A DNA stretch of 64,000 nt from positions 115,783 to 179,782 of the forward strand of contig JAFQCR010000004.1 in NCBI GenBank assembly GCA_017416345.1. The letters run 5' to 3'. Origin of the DNA: Clostridia bacterium (GTDB lineage Bacteria; Bacillota; Clostridia; Oscillospirales; Acutalibacteraceae). Of the stretch, positions 44,218-52,697 are shown in pieces; positions within the stretch are counted from its first letter, which is position 1; each line of letters begins with the position of its first letter. The notes under the pieces are model-generated. The model did not search any database and was not told where the DNA came from. It was given only the letters and a program-made list of their open reading frames with translations. The translations under genes were made by a program, and so were the position numbers.

Positions 44218-45456
44218 TTGGTTCGGGAGATCTTGCATTGCGACCTCAACAATTTTTATGCCACGGTGGCCTGCCGTGATGACCCTTCTTTAAGGGGCAA
44301 GGCGGTGGCGGTCGGCGGCAGTAAAGAAGAGCGCCACGGTATAATTTTGGCCAAAAACGAGATCGCCAAGCAGTTTGGTGTGTCAACGGGGGAGGCCATC
44401 TGGCAGGCACAGCAAAAGTGTCCGTCCTTGATAGTCGTTCCGCCCGATTTCAAGCGTTACACCTATTTTTCACAGCAGGTCAGAAGGATATACGAGCGCT
44501 ACACCGACCTTGTTGAGCCGTTTGGTATCGACGAATGCTGGCTGGATGTTACGGGTAGCCGTCGGCTTTTCGGTGATGGGGTCACCATTGCCGACCGCAT
44601 CCGCCAAGAGATAACCGCCGAGCAGGGGCTCACGGCCTCGGTCGGGGTCAGCTTCAACAAAATTTTTGCAAAATTAGGCTCCGACCTCAAAAAGCCCAAC
44701 GCCACCAACGTTATTCCGTACGACCGTTTTCGTGAGATAGTCTGGCCTTTAGAGGTAAACCGCCTCTTGGGTGTCGGCCCTGCAACCGAGCGCAAGCTGC
44801 ACTCCCTGGCCATTTTCACGGTGGGCGATCTTGCCAACGCCGACTTTGAGGCGGTGCGGTTGCGTCTCGGTAAAAACGGTGAGCTTTTGCACCGCTTTGC
44901 TAACGGTGAGGAAAATTCCGCCGTTCTAAAAACCGATTTCAAATACCGTCCGCAGAGCATCGGCCGCTCGGTGACCTGCCCAAAAGACCTTCTGAATTTT
45001 GACGAGGTCTACCGTGTGTTTCTCCGTCTTTCGGAGGAGGTCGCACGGGAACTGCGCCGTGAGGATATGGAGGCGCATTCCATCGCCGTCCACATAAGGG
45101 ACAACCGCCTTCAGGTGCGTGAGTTTATGACGGGGGTCGATTTCCCTGTGCAATCAGCCAAGGTGCTGGCCGACGAGGGCATAAAGCTGCTCAAACGCAG
45201 CTACGGGTTTGAGTATCCGTTACGGTCGGTCGGCATCAGGGCGATAAATTTAAGGGACTACAGTCCTGAATTTCAGCTTTCCTTTTTTGATGACCGAATG
45301 AGGCTGATAAAGCAGGATATGCTGGAGCGAAGTATGGACAAGGTGCGTGACCGCTACGGTGACGGGGCGGTGGTAAGAGCATCATTGCTGAACGATTTTA
45401 AAGCCTTCCGTGACCAGTCACCGTCCACCTTGGGGCGCACAAGGCTGTCGCTGTGA
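44218..45456 (+). CDS. dinB: DNA polymerase IV (Y family)
   Basis: The 412-residue protein is called from TTG 44218, 10 nt past AAAGGTGG; GTG 44209 is in frame but abuts the ribosome site. Family motifs include ILHCDLNNFYATV (metal Asp plus steric gate) and FGIDECWLDVTG (catalytic Asp-Glu), and a helix-hairpin-helix LLGVGPATERKLHSLAI. It copies past damaged bases. It is under an SOS promoter, as usual in this family. The opening residues are shorter than in many homologues. Confidence 0.94.
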   Translation: MVREILHCDLNNFYATVACRDDPSLRGKAVAVGGSKEERHGIILAKNEIAKQFGVSTGEAIWQAQQKCPSLIVVPPDFKRYTYFSQQVRRIYERYTDLVEPFGIDECWLDVTGSRRLFGDGVTIADRIRQEITAEQGLTASVGVSFNKIFAKLGSDLKKPNATNVIPYDRFREIVWPLEVNRLLGVGPATERKLHSLAIFTVGDLANADFEAVRLRLGKNGELLHRFANGEENSAVLKTDFKYRPQSIGRSVTCPKDLLNFDEVYRVFLRLSEEVARELRREDMEAHSIAVHIRDNRLQVREFMTGVDFPVQSAKVLADEGIKLLKRSYGFEYPLRSVGIRAINLRDYSPEFQLSFFDDRMRLIKQDMLERSMDKVRDRYGDGAVVRASLLNDFKAFRDQSPSTLGRTRLSL

Positions 45457-45513
45457 ATACAAAAAGAGATCGTCTCATTAAGAATATAAACCGCATAAAT
45501 ATCCAACGCGATC

Positions 45514-45718
45514 GTAGGGGCTTTACTGTTCGCCCACCATAAGCCGGCTTTGCGGAGGGGATAAATCCAATCTCTACAAAAGATCAGTTTTCTGCATCGT
45601 AGGGGAAGGCCTCTGTGCCTTCCCGAAGGGTTTACAAGGACTTTCGGGAGCACACATAGGTGCTCCCCTACAAAATGATTCGAAGTGCCGGTGTAGGGCA
45701 GGGATTTATCCCTGCCGC
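45514..45718. repeat. Cluster of four GTAGGG-type hairpin repeats
   Basis: Copies at 45514-45538 (+), 45599-45629 (+), 45641-45671 (-) and 45693-45718 (+, arms CAGGGAT/ATCCCTG). A degenerate minus copy lies at about 45543-45577. The middle two face each other. No gene is seen in 45457-45908. Confidence 0.8.
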
Positions 45719-45735
45719 AGTAAGAAGGCTTGCGG

Positions 45736-45789
45736 AATCCCTCCGTCTTTTTGCTTCGCAAAAATCCACCTCCCTTTAGACAAGGGAGG
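45736..45789 (+). repeat. CCGTC-type two-hairpin repeat, copy 1
   Basis: Hairpin 1 TTTTTGC-TTC-GCAAAAA (45748-45764) and hairpin 2 CCTCCCTT/AAGGGAGG (45769-45789). Confidence 0.75.
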
Positions 45790-45824
45790 CCGAAGCAAAT
45801 TACCTACGATCAGCCATGAGCCTC

Positions 45825-45885
45825 AAAGCATAAACCAACAACCGTCCTTCGAAAGCTCCGAAGGACGGTTGTTGGTTTATGCTTT
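45825..45885. terminator. 27-bp perfect hairpin, probable bidirectional terminator
   Basis: The arm at 45825-45851 and its exact complement at 45859-45885 enclose AAAGCTC. It begins 24 bp beyond the thiT stop. No strong U-run follows in either direction apart from TTTAT within the arm, so it may block exonucleases as much as stop transcription. Confidence 0.65.
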
Positions 45886-45908
45886 ATTTATATTTTAAAA
45901 GTGCGTTA

Positions 45909-46586
45909 TCAGAGGGTGTTCTGCGATTTGCCTACAACAAACGGGATCTTACCGACTATGTATGCTCCTATTGCAGTCAGGATTATTTCGGGGATCATAT
46001 AAAGGCCGTTGTAGATGACCGAATAGAAGGTAGCAAGTCCGAAGCCCGAGTACTCGGCAAGTACAGAGGCGCCAAAATCGCCGCCCATAACATCGGTAAA
46101 CCACCACTCGGCCCAGGAACCGAAGAAAATGGCACCCGAAAGGATGTGGCAAAGATATCTTACCGATAGCGCTACGATCGAGCCAAGGCAAAGGGCAGTC
46201 GATGCATTAGCCTTCTTGCGGAACAGTCCGCCGAGACACATAGCAGTATATGCAAGTATGTAGTCCACAAAACAGATGATAATAGCCTTCCACCAGATCT
46301 GCTGGTCGTCACCGGGTAAAAAGAAAGCGCTTACGGTGCTGAAGCCAAAAAGCATCTGTAATACGGAATAGATGAACGCCGAGCCAAGACCCCATACCAT
46401 ACCGTAGCGGTATGCGATAATAACCATCGGGAGCATACTGAGGATGGTGATGCCGCCTCCTTGGGGAAGCTGGAACGGCTGGAACAAAGACAATACACTG
46501 GCAAGTGCTATAAATATGGCACTGAATACCAGGCGTTCAATGTTCTTCTTTTTGGTTGTGGGTTGAGGTGTTGTGTTTTCTGTCAT
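45909..46586 (-). CDS. thiT: Thiamine ECF transporter substrate-binding subunit
   Basis: The 225-residue membrane protein has six hydrophobic segments. The ThiT signature PQGGGITILSMLPMVIIAYR and a downstream aromatic region (SVRYLCHILSGAIFFGSWAEWW) lie where thiamine binds. It needs the general ECF module (EcfA/A'/T), not in this window. GAAAAGGAG precedes the start. It lies behind a TPP riboswitch and terminator on the minus strand, which settles the function: thiamine uptake, shut off when thiamine pyrophosphate is plentiful. Confidence 0.94.
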   Translation of the reverse strand: MTENTTPQPTTKKKNIERLVFSAIFIALASVLSLFQPFQLPQGGGITILSMLPMVIIAYRYGMVWGLGSAFIYSVLQMLFGFSTVSAFFLPGDDQQIWWKAIIICFVDYILAYTAMCLGGLFRKKANASTALCLGSIVALSVRYLCHILSGAIFFGSWAEWWFTDVMGGDFGASVLAEYSGFGLATFYSVIYNGLYMIPEIILTAIGAYIVGKIPFVVGKSQNTL

Positions 46587-46651
46587 TTTTTACTCCTTTT
46601 CTTTCAGCGGCATTCGGTGCCGCACCGTTAATGCAAAATCTCGCAGAAAAG

Positions 46652-46688
46652 GAAAAATAAAAAGCTCATCAAGTTTCCCTGATGAGCT
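46652..46688 (-). terminator. Riboswitch-controlled terminator before thiT
   Basis: On the minus strand AGCTCATCA, an 8-nt loop and TGATGAGCT are followed by TTTTATTTTTCC. Confidence 0.92.
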
Positions 46689-46707
46689 GAAAATTCTAAC
46701 TTCCGAA

Positions 46708-46797
46708 AAAATTCCTACGTCGGCATTACCCGCATCAGGTATAACGGTCAGGACGAAACACGTCCAATCTCAGCCGGGTCGATTCCCAGCACCCTTT
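46708..46797 (-). ncRNA. TPP riboswitch (THI element)
   Basis: Minus-strand motifs in order: AGGGTGCTGGGA, CCGGCTGAGAT (pyrimidine sensor), CCTGATGCGGGTAATGCC and GACGTAGGAA (pyrophosphate sensor), all the conserved blocks of the TPP aptamer. The terminator 20 nt downstream indicates control by early termination. Confidence 0.97.
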
Positions 46798-46815
46798 TCT
46801 GTTCAATTTGCAATT

Positions 46816-46843
46816 ATTATAACACAAAACGGCGATTTGTCAA
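46816..46843 (-). promoter_or_regulatory. thiT promoter
   Basis: Minus-strand TTGACA (46843-46838), 16 bp, TATAAT (46821-46816). Transcription would start just before the riboswitch. Confidence 0.85.
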
Positions 46844-46911
46844 TATGCGCTATTGCAATTTTTCTAAAAATATTATAAACTGTAAACAGAAGAGTCAAAT
46901 GGAGGGATATT

Positions 46912-48582
46912 ATGGTCAGATGTCCGAAAAATGCCGTCAAGGGCTCGCCCGAGGCGGTGGTCTATGCCGATTTTTCCATAAGGGCGGACCGTTTTGTTTC
47001 GCAGATGCTGGCAGGCTATAAGGCCGCCGATTACCGTGATATAAAGGTCATTCACGACCCCGTGTGGGGTACCATGAAGTTTTACCCGTGGGAGCTGCAG
47101 ATACTCGATTCACCGCTTATGCAAAGGCTGCGCAACGTAAATCAGCTCGGCCTTGCGGTGCTGACCTATCCTTCGGCGCACCATTCACGATTTGAGCACA
47201 CCTTGGGTGTTACTGCGCTGGTCACTAAAATGGTGGACAGTATAAACGACGGCTTTCAGCCCGACGGTCAGGGTGACCGCCGCACCGTGCCGCAGAATGA
47301 CCATTGGGAGCTTCGCCTTGCCGCTATTCTGCACGATGTTGGTCACAGCTTCTTTTCGCATTTGTCCGAAAGAATGTACGGTAACACCGAGGAATTTGAA
47401 AACCTTAAAGGCTCGTTTGAAATATTTTCCTCTGCCCAGCCGCACGAGATCTTGGCCTATGTTATAGTCAACACCCCGTCGTTCAAGGAATTTTTTGCGA
47501 GCTGTGTCGATTATCCCGAAAAAGTAGAGGTCGATACATTTTTTGACGACATCGGCCGAATGATCGTCGGTGCAGCGATCGACACCGTTTTTGAAGAAAA
47601 CGGCACAAAGATAAAAAAACACTACCTTACCGAAATGATAAACGGACAGTTTGATGCCGATTCGCTGGATTATCTGCGACGTGACAGCTATATCACGGGT
47701 CTGTCGCTGACCTACCACATCGACCGTTTTTTGTACAAGATAAAGATAGTTGAAATACCCGAACAGGTGAACGGTGAAACGGTGGTGGCCAAGCACCTCA
47801 CGGTGCCTATTTCGGGCGTTTCCACCGTTGAGGAAATGATATTCGGCAAGCAGATGTTGACCAGATATATTTACCAGCATCAAAAGGTGCTGGCGGCCGA
47901 TGCGCTGGTGTACGATGTTGTGAGCGGCTTAAGGCTCAACGGCAAGCTGCAGCATCCCTGCGATTTCCTTTATTACTGCGATGATGATATTTATAAAATA
48001 TACGACGAAAGCGGTGACCCGGATTTAAGGGTACCGGCCTTTAGTATGCCGATACATTCTGATTCAAGCAAAACCATTTCGGATGTTGTGCGGCAGATAA
48101 AATCAAGAACTTTGCCCAAAAAGGCGTTGGTCATAAATATGGGTAATCTTTTGGACGGTCTGACCTTGAACGAAGGCTTTGAATCGGTGAAAAATGCAAT
48201 GTTCTCGGGGCATTTCCGTCAGGCCGTGCGTGACGAAGCGTGGAAAATATGCGAAAGGAACGGTCTTGACAAGCAAAAGGTCGACCTTTTTGATATTTTC
48301 TACTCGGCTCCCAAGCCGTCTACCGCCAAGAACTACACCGATGTGCGGGTTGCGACCCACGACGGCCGACTTGTTGAGCTGTCGGAGGTAGCCGACCTTA
48401 ACGACTGGGCGGATGAATTTTCGGGCAGAGCGTGGAACGCCTATGTGTTCACCTCAGCCGAGCTGCTGCCGGTCGTGAGCCTGGCGGCCAAAAACGTGCT
48501 TGAAAAAAGAGGCGTCTGCTTTAATAACGACCGCATCTTCCAAAACCTCAAGCACTCCCACCTGATCGAAGAACTGAAATAG
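46912..48582 (+). CDS. HD-domain phosphohydrolase
   Basis: The 556-residue protein starts at ATG after GGAGGG. The HD-superfamily metal site is seen in HSRFEHTLGV and ILHDVGHSFFSHLSER (H141-D142), with a later DADSLDYLRRDSY (family Asp). This matches dNTP triphosphohydrolase/SAMHD1-like proteins, which remove triphosphate from dNTPs. The C-terminal half beyond residue 330 is unassigned. A substrate cannot be fixed from the sequence. It stands alone, with a terminator shared with the converging AraC gene. Confidence 0.85.
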   Translation: MVRCPKNAVKGSPEAVVYADFSIRADRFVSQMLAGYKAADYRDIKVIHDPVWGTMKFYPWELQILDSPLMQRLRNVNQLGLAVLTYPSAHHSRFEHTLGVTALVTKMVDSINDGFQPDGQGDRRTVPQNDHWELRLAAILHDVGHSFFSHLSERMYGNTEEFENLKGSFEIFSSAQPHEILAYVIVNTPSFKEFFASCVDYPEKVEVDTFFDDIGRMIVGAAIDTVFEENGTKIKKHYLTEMINGQFDADSLDYLRRDSYITGLSLTYHIDRFLYKIKIVEIPEQVNGETVVAKHLTVPISGVSTVEEMIFGKQMLTRYIYQHQKVLAADALVYDVVSGLRLNGKLQHPCDFLYYCDDDIYKIYDESGDPDLRVPAFSMPIHSDSSKTISDVVRQIKSRTLPKKALVINMGNLLDGLTLNEGFESVKNAMFSGHFRQAVRDEAWKICERNGLDKQKVDLFDIFYSAPKPSTAKNYTDVRVATHDGRLVELSEVADLNDWADEFSGRAWNAYVFTSAELLPVVSLAAKNVLEKRGVCFNNDRIFQNLKHSHLIEELK

Positions 48583-48587
48583 ATTCG

Positions 48588-48624
48588 AAAGCCTTGAACA
48601 CATGAAAAGTGTCCAAGGCTTTTT
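48588..48624. terminator. Terminator between the HD gene and the converging AraC gene
   Basis: AAAGCCTTG-ACAC pairs with GTGT-CAAGGCTTT, followed by TTTG. Works on both strands. Confidence 0.85.
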
Positions 48625-48638
48625 GTCTGATGCTTCGG

Positions 48639-49433
48639 TCAACTGCAGCCGTTGTTGCGGTAGGACTTTGGGGTGGTATGGGCAACCTCACGGAACACCT
48701 TGCCAAAGTAGCTGGGACTTTGAAAGCCGCACAGCTTGCCGATCTCCTCAACCGAATGAGAGGTGTTCAAAAGATACTGCTTGGCTTTGGCGATGCGTAT
48801 CTTCTTCAGTCGGTCAATAACGGTACCGAAGGCAATCTGCCGATACTGTTTGCAAAGCGTGTACTTGTTAAGCTTCATCGCCTTGGCTATGTCATCCAAA
48901 GACAGATCCTCGGCAAAATGCACCTCAAGGTATCGGTCAAGCTTTTCACCGAGTGGGGTCGACGGCGCAAAATGCGATGCCAGAAAGCCGGTAATAAAGG
49001 AGTAAAGCAACGCCGAGCGTGATATGACCGTGCTGTTGCCCGTGCTGTGGCGGTACAGCTCCCCGGCGGCGCTTTGCAGTCGGTCGTTGGCGGTGAAAAA
49101 GAAGAAATCACCCACGTTGTAGCTTTGAAGCAAGGCATCAAGCCCGTAAAACGTGATCCACATACTGCCGAAAATGCCGTCCTCTGCGGCTTTGTAGGAA
49201 TGGGGGACCCCTGCATTAAAATACACGCCCTCACCCTTTGAAAGCGTTGCGGTTTTGCCGTTGACGGTAAAAATGCCGGCACCCTTGGTCACCCATAAAA
49301 AATGGTGGCAACGAAAACCGTTTTTGCGCTCCATAAGCGGCTGATACGAAAACGACCCCACGCTGTCCAGCACCAGCGGCAGCCGTCCTGAATGGAAATA
49401 TTCGTCTATATTGCTCTTTATCTCAAAAAACAT
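48639..49433 (-). CDS. AraC family transcriptional regulator
   Basis: The 264-residue protein is called from ATG 49433, 8 nt after AAGGA; the upstream TTG at 49439 is less well placed. It has an N-terminal cupin (about residues 20-105, with HHFLWVTKGAGIFTVNGKTA) and a C-terminal double HTH (LDDIAKAMKLNKYTLCKQYR and VEEIGKLCGFQSPSYFGKVF). It diverges from a lipoprotein gene, which it may regulate; no repeat pair as clear as that before melA was found in the 175-bp gap. Confidence 0.9.
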   Translation of the reverse strand: MFFEIKSNIDEYFHSGRLPLVLDSVGSFSYQPLMERKNGFRCHHFLWVTKGAGIFTVNGKTATLSKGEGVYFNAGVPHSYKAAEDGIFGSMWITFYGLDALLQSYNVGDFFFFTANDRLQSAAGELYRHSTGNSTVISRSALLYSFITGFLASHFAPSTPLGEKLDRYLEVHFAEDLSLDDIAKAMKLNKYTLCKQYRQIAFGTVIDRLKKIRIAKAKQYLLNTSHSVEEIGKLCGFQSPSYFGKVFREVAHTTPKSYRNNGCS

Positions 49434-49556
49434 AGCCAATATCCTTATATAAGAATGATTTGATTGACGGATTATTTTACCGTTAAGACAATTTTGTTAC
49501 AGTTATTATACATCAATACCGTCTGCGTGTAAACAGTTTTTTGCTGTAAATATTTA

Positions 49557-49585
49557 TTGCAAGCATACACGCTATATGTTATAAT
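49557..49585 (+). promoter_or_regulatory. Promoter of the 266-residue lipoprotein gene
   Basis: TTGCAA (49557-49562), 17 bp, TATAAT (49580-49585). Confidence 0.75.
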
Positions 49586-49608
49586 TGATCTGACAGGAGG
49601 TGTCGTTT

Positions 49609-50409
49609 ATGAAAAAGATTTTGGCTATTGTTTTTTGTGTGATTTGTTTTGTCGCATTTGCGGCTTGTGGGTCGCAGGCGGATACTCCGTCCAATACCTC
49701 AAGTGTTCAAGCGCCTGCGGTTGAAAAAACCGACAACGAGCAGGTCATAAAAGCATTCGAGGGCGAGTATTCCAAAGAGAAATTTAAAGAGGCGATAGAG
49801 GTTTACAAATACCATTGCAAACCGATCGAGGTAAACGACAAATGCTCGGTCGTATTTCGGGTCGATTTTGATATTAAATATTGCAGTGCTTCGCATCACA
49901 CGGTCATTGAGAGCGATCCTGACCGTGAACTTGGTTTTTACGATTCGATGATTCCGTGCACAGTCACCGACGGTGTCGTGGCAGTTTATACCGGTAATTG
50001 GTACGGTAGCGACAGTAATCAAAGTGATGTTCAAAGCTTTTTGGTCAGAGTTGCCGATGAAAGCAAGGAAAATATACAGTATTACTACTTTAGGGTCAAG
50101 TATAACGAAAAGACCGAAAGCGAAAGATCTGAACCTGTCACCGTGCCCGACGGCTTCGATTACAGTCAATGGCAGATAAGGATCAATAATAGGCTTTATA
50201 AGGCAACCGACAAGGTTGGTGATATATATAACGACTTTTATGAGTCGCTCGCAACGATAATGGGAACGGTCAAAGAGGGCACCGAACCCGGACTCAACGG
50301 CTTTACCAACTTTGGAGTGTGCGGCAATTCATATACATATAACAAAGACGGAGATGCCATCGTACTCACTCCGGATGGAGCATGGCGATTCTTTGAGGCT
50401 GCCGAATAA
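49609..50409 (+). CDS. Lipoprotein of unknown function
   Basis: The 266-residue protein starts at ATG 49609 behind AGGAGGTG. The signal ends FAACGS, then a Ser/Thr/Pro linker (DTPSNTSSVQ) and a mature part of about 220 residues with alternating strands; no family was recognised. It has its own promoter and a terminator shared with prfC. The divergent AraC gene suggests regulated expression in response to a sugar or host signal. Confidence 0.8.
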   Translation: MKKILAIVFCVICFVAFAACGSQADTPSNTSSVQAPAVEKTDNEQVIKAFEGEYSKEKFKEAIEVYKYHCKPIEVNDKCSVVFRVDFDIKYCSASHHTVIESDPDRELGFYDSMIPCTVTDGVVAVYTGNWYGSDSNQSDVQSFLVRVADESKENIQYYYFRVKYNEKTESERSEPVTVPDGFDYSQWQIRINNRLYKATDKVGDIYNDFYESLATIMGTVKEGTEPGLNGFTNFGVCGNSYTYNKDGDAIVLTPDGAWRFFEAAE

Positions 50410-50416
50410 CATAAAA

Positions 50417-50446
50417 AAGGCTTCACACTTTTCGGTGTGAAGCCTT
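50417..50446. terminator. Bidirectional terminator between the lipoprotein gene and prfC
   Basis: A 12-bp stem AAGGCTTCACAC/GTGTGAAGCCTT with a TTTTCG loop. The minus strand continues into TTTTTT, fitting prfC best. Confidence 0.92.
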
Positions 50447-50451
50447 AATTC

Positions 50452-52059
50452 TTACTGCATATCTTCCTGCATCTGGCTGAATTCCTTCAGTACAAGGCCG
50501 GGGTTTTTGTCCAGCGCCCAGTTTATCTCGTAATCGGCGGTGAACAAAAGCAGGTTTCTGCCCTTAACATCCTGCACCCATTTGGTGTTCTGCATAAGGT
50601 TCAGGGATTTTATATCAATATCGGTGTTTTCAATGAAACGCACAAGGCTGTGTGCGGTGTCCTGACGGCTGTATTTTACGCCGTATTCCGACTCCATTCT
50701 GAACTGCAGAACGTCAAACTGAAGCATACCGACCACGCCGACGTAAACACGCTCCATACCGGAGTTGGGCAAGAAGAACATCTGAATAGCACCCTCTTGC
50801 GCTATCTGGGTGATGCCCTTGGCAAACTGCTTGCGTTTTAAAGAGTCTATCTGCTCAACAATGGCAAAATGCTCGGGCGCAAAGGTGGGGATGCCTGCGT
50901 ATTCTATCTTCATTCCCTTTTCGCAGATGGTGTCACCGATGCTGAACACACCCGGGTCAAAAACGCCGATGATATCGCCTGCATAGGCTTCGTCAATAAC
51001 CTCACGCTCTTCAGCCATCATCTGCTGAGGACGTGACAGCTTGATGGGTTTGTTCTGCTGAACGTGGAAATACTCGCTTGAACGCAGGAACTTACCCGAG
51101 CAGATACGCATAAATGCGATACGGTCACGGTGAGCCTTGTTCATGTTGGCCTGGATCTTGAAAACAAAGGCCGAAAAACGCTCGTCCGCAGGGTCAACAA
51201 AGGTGTCACCCGAACGGTATGCAAGCGGAGTGGTGGTCATTTTAAGGAAGTTTTCGAGGAACGGCTCGATACCGAAGTTGTTGAGTGCCGAACCGAAGAA
51301 AACGGGGGTCAGCTCGCCGCAACGTACTTTCTCGAGGTCAAAGTCAAAGCTTGCACCGTCAAGCAGTTCGATCTGATCAACAAGGTCGGCACGCTGATAC
51401 TGTCCGATAAGCTCATCCAGCTTTTCGGTGTCTGTAATGTCGCACTTAATGGCCTCAAGACGGTTGGAACCGCTGTGGAACTCGGAAAAAGTGAGTATCT
51501 GCTGATTCTCACGGTCATAAACACCCTTGAAATCCTGTCCGCAACCGATGGGCCAGTTCATGGCATAGGTGCCGATGCCAAATTCCTTTTCCAGCTCATC
51601 CAACAGCTCAAACGGATCACGAGCCTCACGGTCAAGCTTGTTGATAAAGGTGAAAATGGGAATGTGACGCATTGCACAGACCTTGAAAAGCTTTCTGGTC
51701 TGCGGCTCGATACCCTTGGCGGCGTCAATAACCATAACAACGCTGTCGGCGGCGGTAAGTGTTCGGTAGGTGTCCTCCGAGAAGTCCTGGTGTCCGGGGG
51801 TGTCAAGAATATTGATGCAGTAGCCCTCATACTCAAACTGCAAAACCGACGAGGTTATCGAAATACCTCTCTTTTTCTCGATCTCCATCCAGTCGGAAAC
51901 AGCGTGCTTGTCATTCTGCTTTCCCTTGACCGAGCCTGCCGACTGAATAGCTCTTCCGTAAAGCAAAAGCTTTTCGGTCAGAGTAGTTTTACCTGCGTCG
52001 GGGTGGGAGATTATCGCAAAGGTGCGTCTACGCAAAATTTCTGATTTAATATCAGCCAT
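50452..52059 (-). CDS. prfC: Peptide chain release factor 3
   Basis: The 535-residue GTPase starts at ATG 52059 (AGAGGT upstream; other in-frame starts upstream lack a ribosome site). G-domain motifs: SHPDAGKTTLTEKLL, DTPGHQDFSEDTYRTL and FINKLDREARDP. It recycles RF1/RF2 after termination. RF3 occurs in many but not all Clostridia. The upstream region has an inverted repeat GTAAC/GTTAC at 52097-52114 and a weak promoter. Confidence 0.95.
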   Translation of the reverse strand: MADIKSEILRRRTFAIISHPDAGKTTLTEKLLLYGRAIQSAGSVKGKQNDKHAVSDWMEIEKKRGISITSSVLQFEYEGYCINILDTPGHQDFSEDTYRTLTAADSVVMVIDAAKGIEPQTRKLFKVCAMRHIPIFTFINKLDREARDPFELLDELEKEFGIGTYAMNWPIGCGQDFKGVYDRENQQILTFSEFHSGSNRLEAIKCDITDTEKLDELIGQYQRADLVDQIELLDGASFDFDLEKVRCGELTPVFFGSALNNFGIEPFLENFLKMTTTPLAYRSGDTFVDPADERFSAFVFKIQANMNKAHRDRIAFMRICSGKFLRSSEYFHVQQNKPIKLSRPQQMMAEEREVIDEAYAGDIIGVFDPGVFSIGDTICEKGMKIEYAGIPTFAPEHFAIVEQIDSLKRKQFAKGITQIAQEGAIQMFFLPNSGMERVYVGVVGMLQFDVLQFRMESEYGVKYSRQDTAHSLVRFIENTDIDIKSLNLMQNTKWVQDVKGRNLLLFTADYEINWALDKNPGLVLKEFSQMQEDMQ

Positions 52060-52157
52060 TGTTATACCTCTTCTCAAAATAGAGTATAAAATCATTGTAA
52101 CCAATATATGTTACCATAAAATAATAATTTTTACAAGAGGAAAGTTGAATTGCCCGC

Positions 52158-52253
52158 CGCAAGACGGCTTTGCGGAACGGATAAATCCGTTCCCTACAAT
52201 AGTCTTACAGATATAAAGTAGGGGCTGGCGCCCTCGACAGCCCGCCGCAAGTC
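52158..52253. repeat. 96-bp direct repeat, copy 1, made of two GTAGGG hairpins
   Basis: It differs by only a few bases from 52472-52567, 314 bp downstream. Contains a minus copy (52172-52197, GGAACGGAT/ATCCGTTCC) and a plus copy (52218-52246). Confidence 0.85.
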
Positions 52254-52295
52254 GGCACTATCGTATCATTTGCGGTCCATTGTGACGGTGTACAC

Positions 52296-52340
52296 CTCAT
52301 CCGTCAGGCTTCGCCTGCCACCTTCCCCTTGAGGGGAAGG
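52296..52340 (+). repeat. CCGTC-type two-hairpin repeat, copy 2
   Basis: Hairpin 1 CAGGC-TTC-GCCTG (52305-52317) and hairpin 2 CCTTCCCC/GGGGAAGG (52321-52340). Confidence 0.75.
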
Positions 52341-52362
52341 CTAAAAGAACCAAAGGCTTATT

Positions 52363-52470
52363 GTAGGGGCGATTCACGAATCGCCCGCACCCTCTCACCC
52401 GACAGTCGTCGGGAGCTTATGCCTTGGGGAGAGCCTTTCAAGGTAGGGGCGCACCTTAAGTGTGCGCCCG
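52363..52470 (+). repeat. Two GTAGGG-type hairpin repeats
   Basis: Copies at 52363-52388 (CGATTC/GAATCG) and 52443-52470 (GCGCAC/GTGCGC). Of the 638-bp gap 52060-52697, nearly all is repeat sequence; no gene was found. Confidence 0.8.
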
Positions 52471-52471
52471 T

Positions 52472-52567
52472 CGCAAGACGGCTTTGCGGAACGGATAAAT
52501 CCGTTCCCTACAATAGGTTTACAGATATAAAGTAGGGGCTGGCGCCCTCGACAGCCCGCTGCAAGTC
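52472..52567. repeat. 96-bp direct repeat, copy 2
   Basis: Near-identical to 52158-52253. Hairpins at 52486-52511 (-) and 52532-52559 (+). Confidence 0.85.
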
Positions 52568-52573
52568 TTTGTT

Positions 52574-52633
52574 AGCTAAATTATGCTTCGCATAGCTAAA
52601 TTGTGCTTTGCACAGCTAAATTATGCTTCGCAT
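52574..52633 (+). repeat. Three tandem 20-bp repeats with hairpins
   Basis: Unit AGCTAAATTATGCTTCGCAT. The second unit has GTGC-TTT-GCAC where the others have ATGC-TTC-GCAT, so both arms of the stem changed together. Confidence 0.85.
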
Positions 52634-52697
52634 AGCTGAAAACACTTGCATACCGACAAAAAATGGTGTAAAATTTGTGGATAGGGCAGGTGAGGAT

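Noticed and set aside
52329..52535. 68-codon frame in the repeat region
   Set aside because: Composed entirely of hairpin repeats; no ribosome site.
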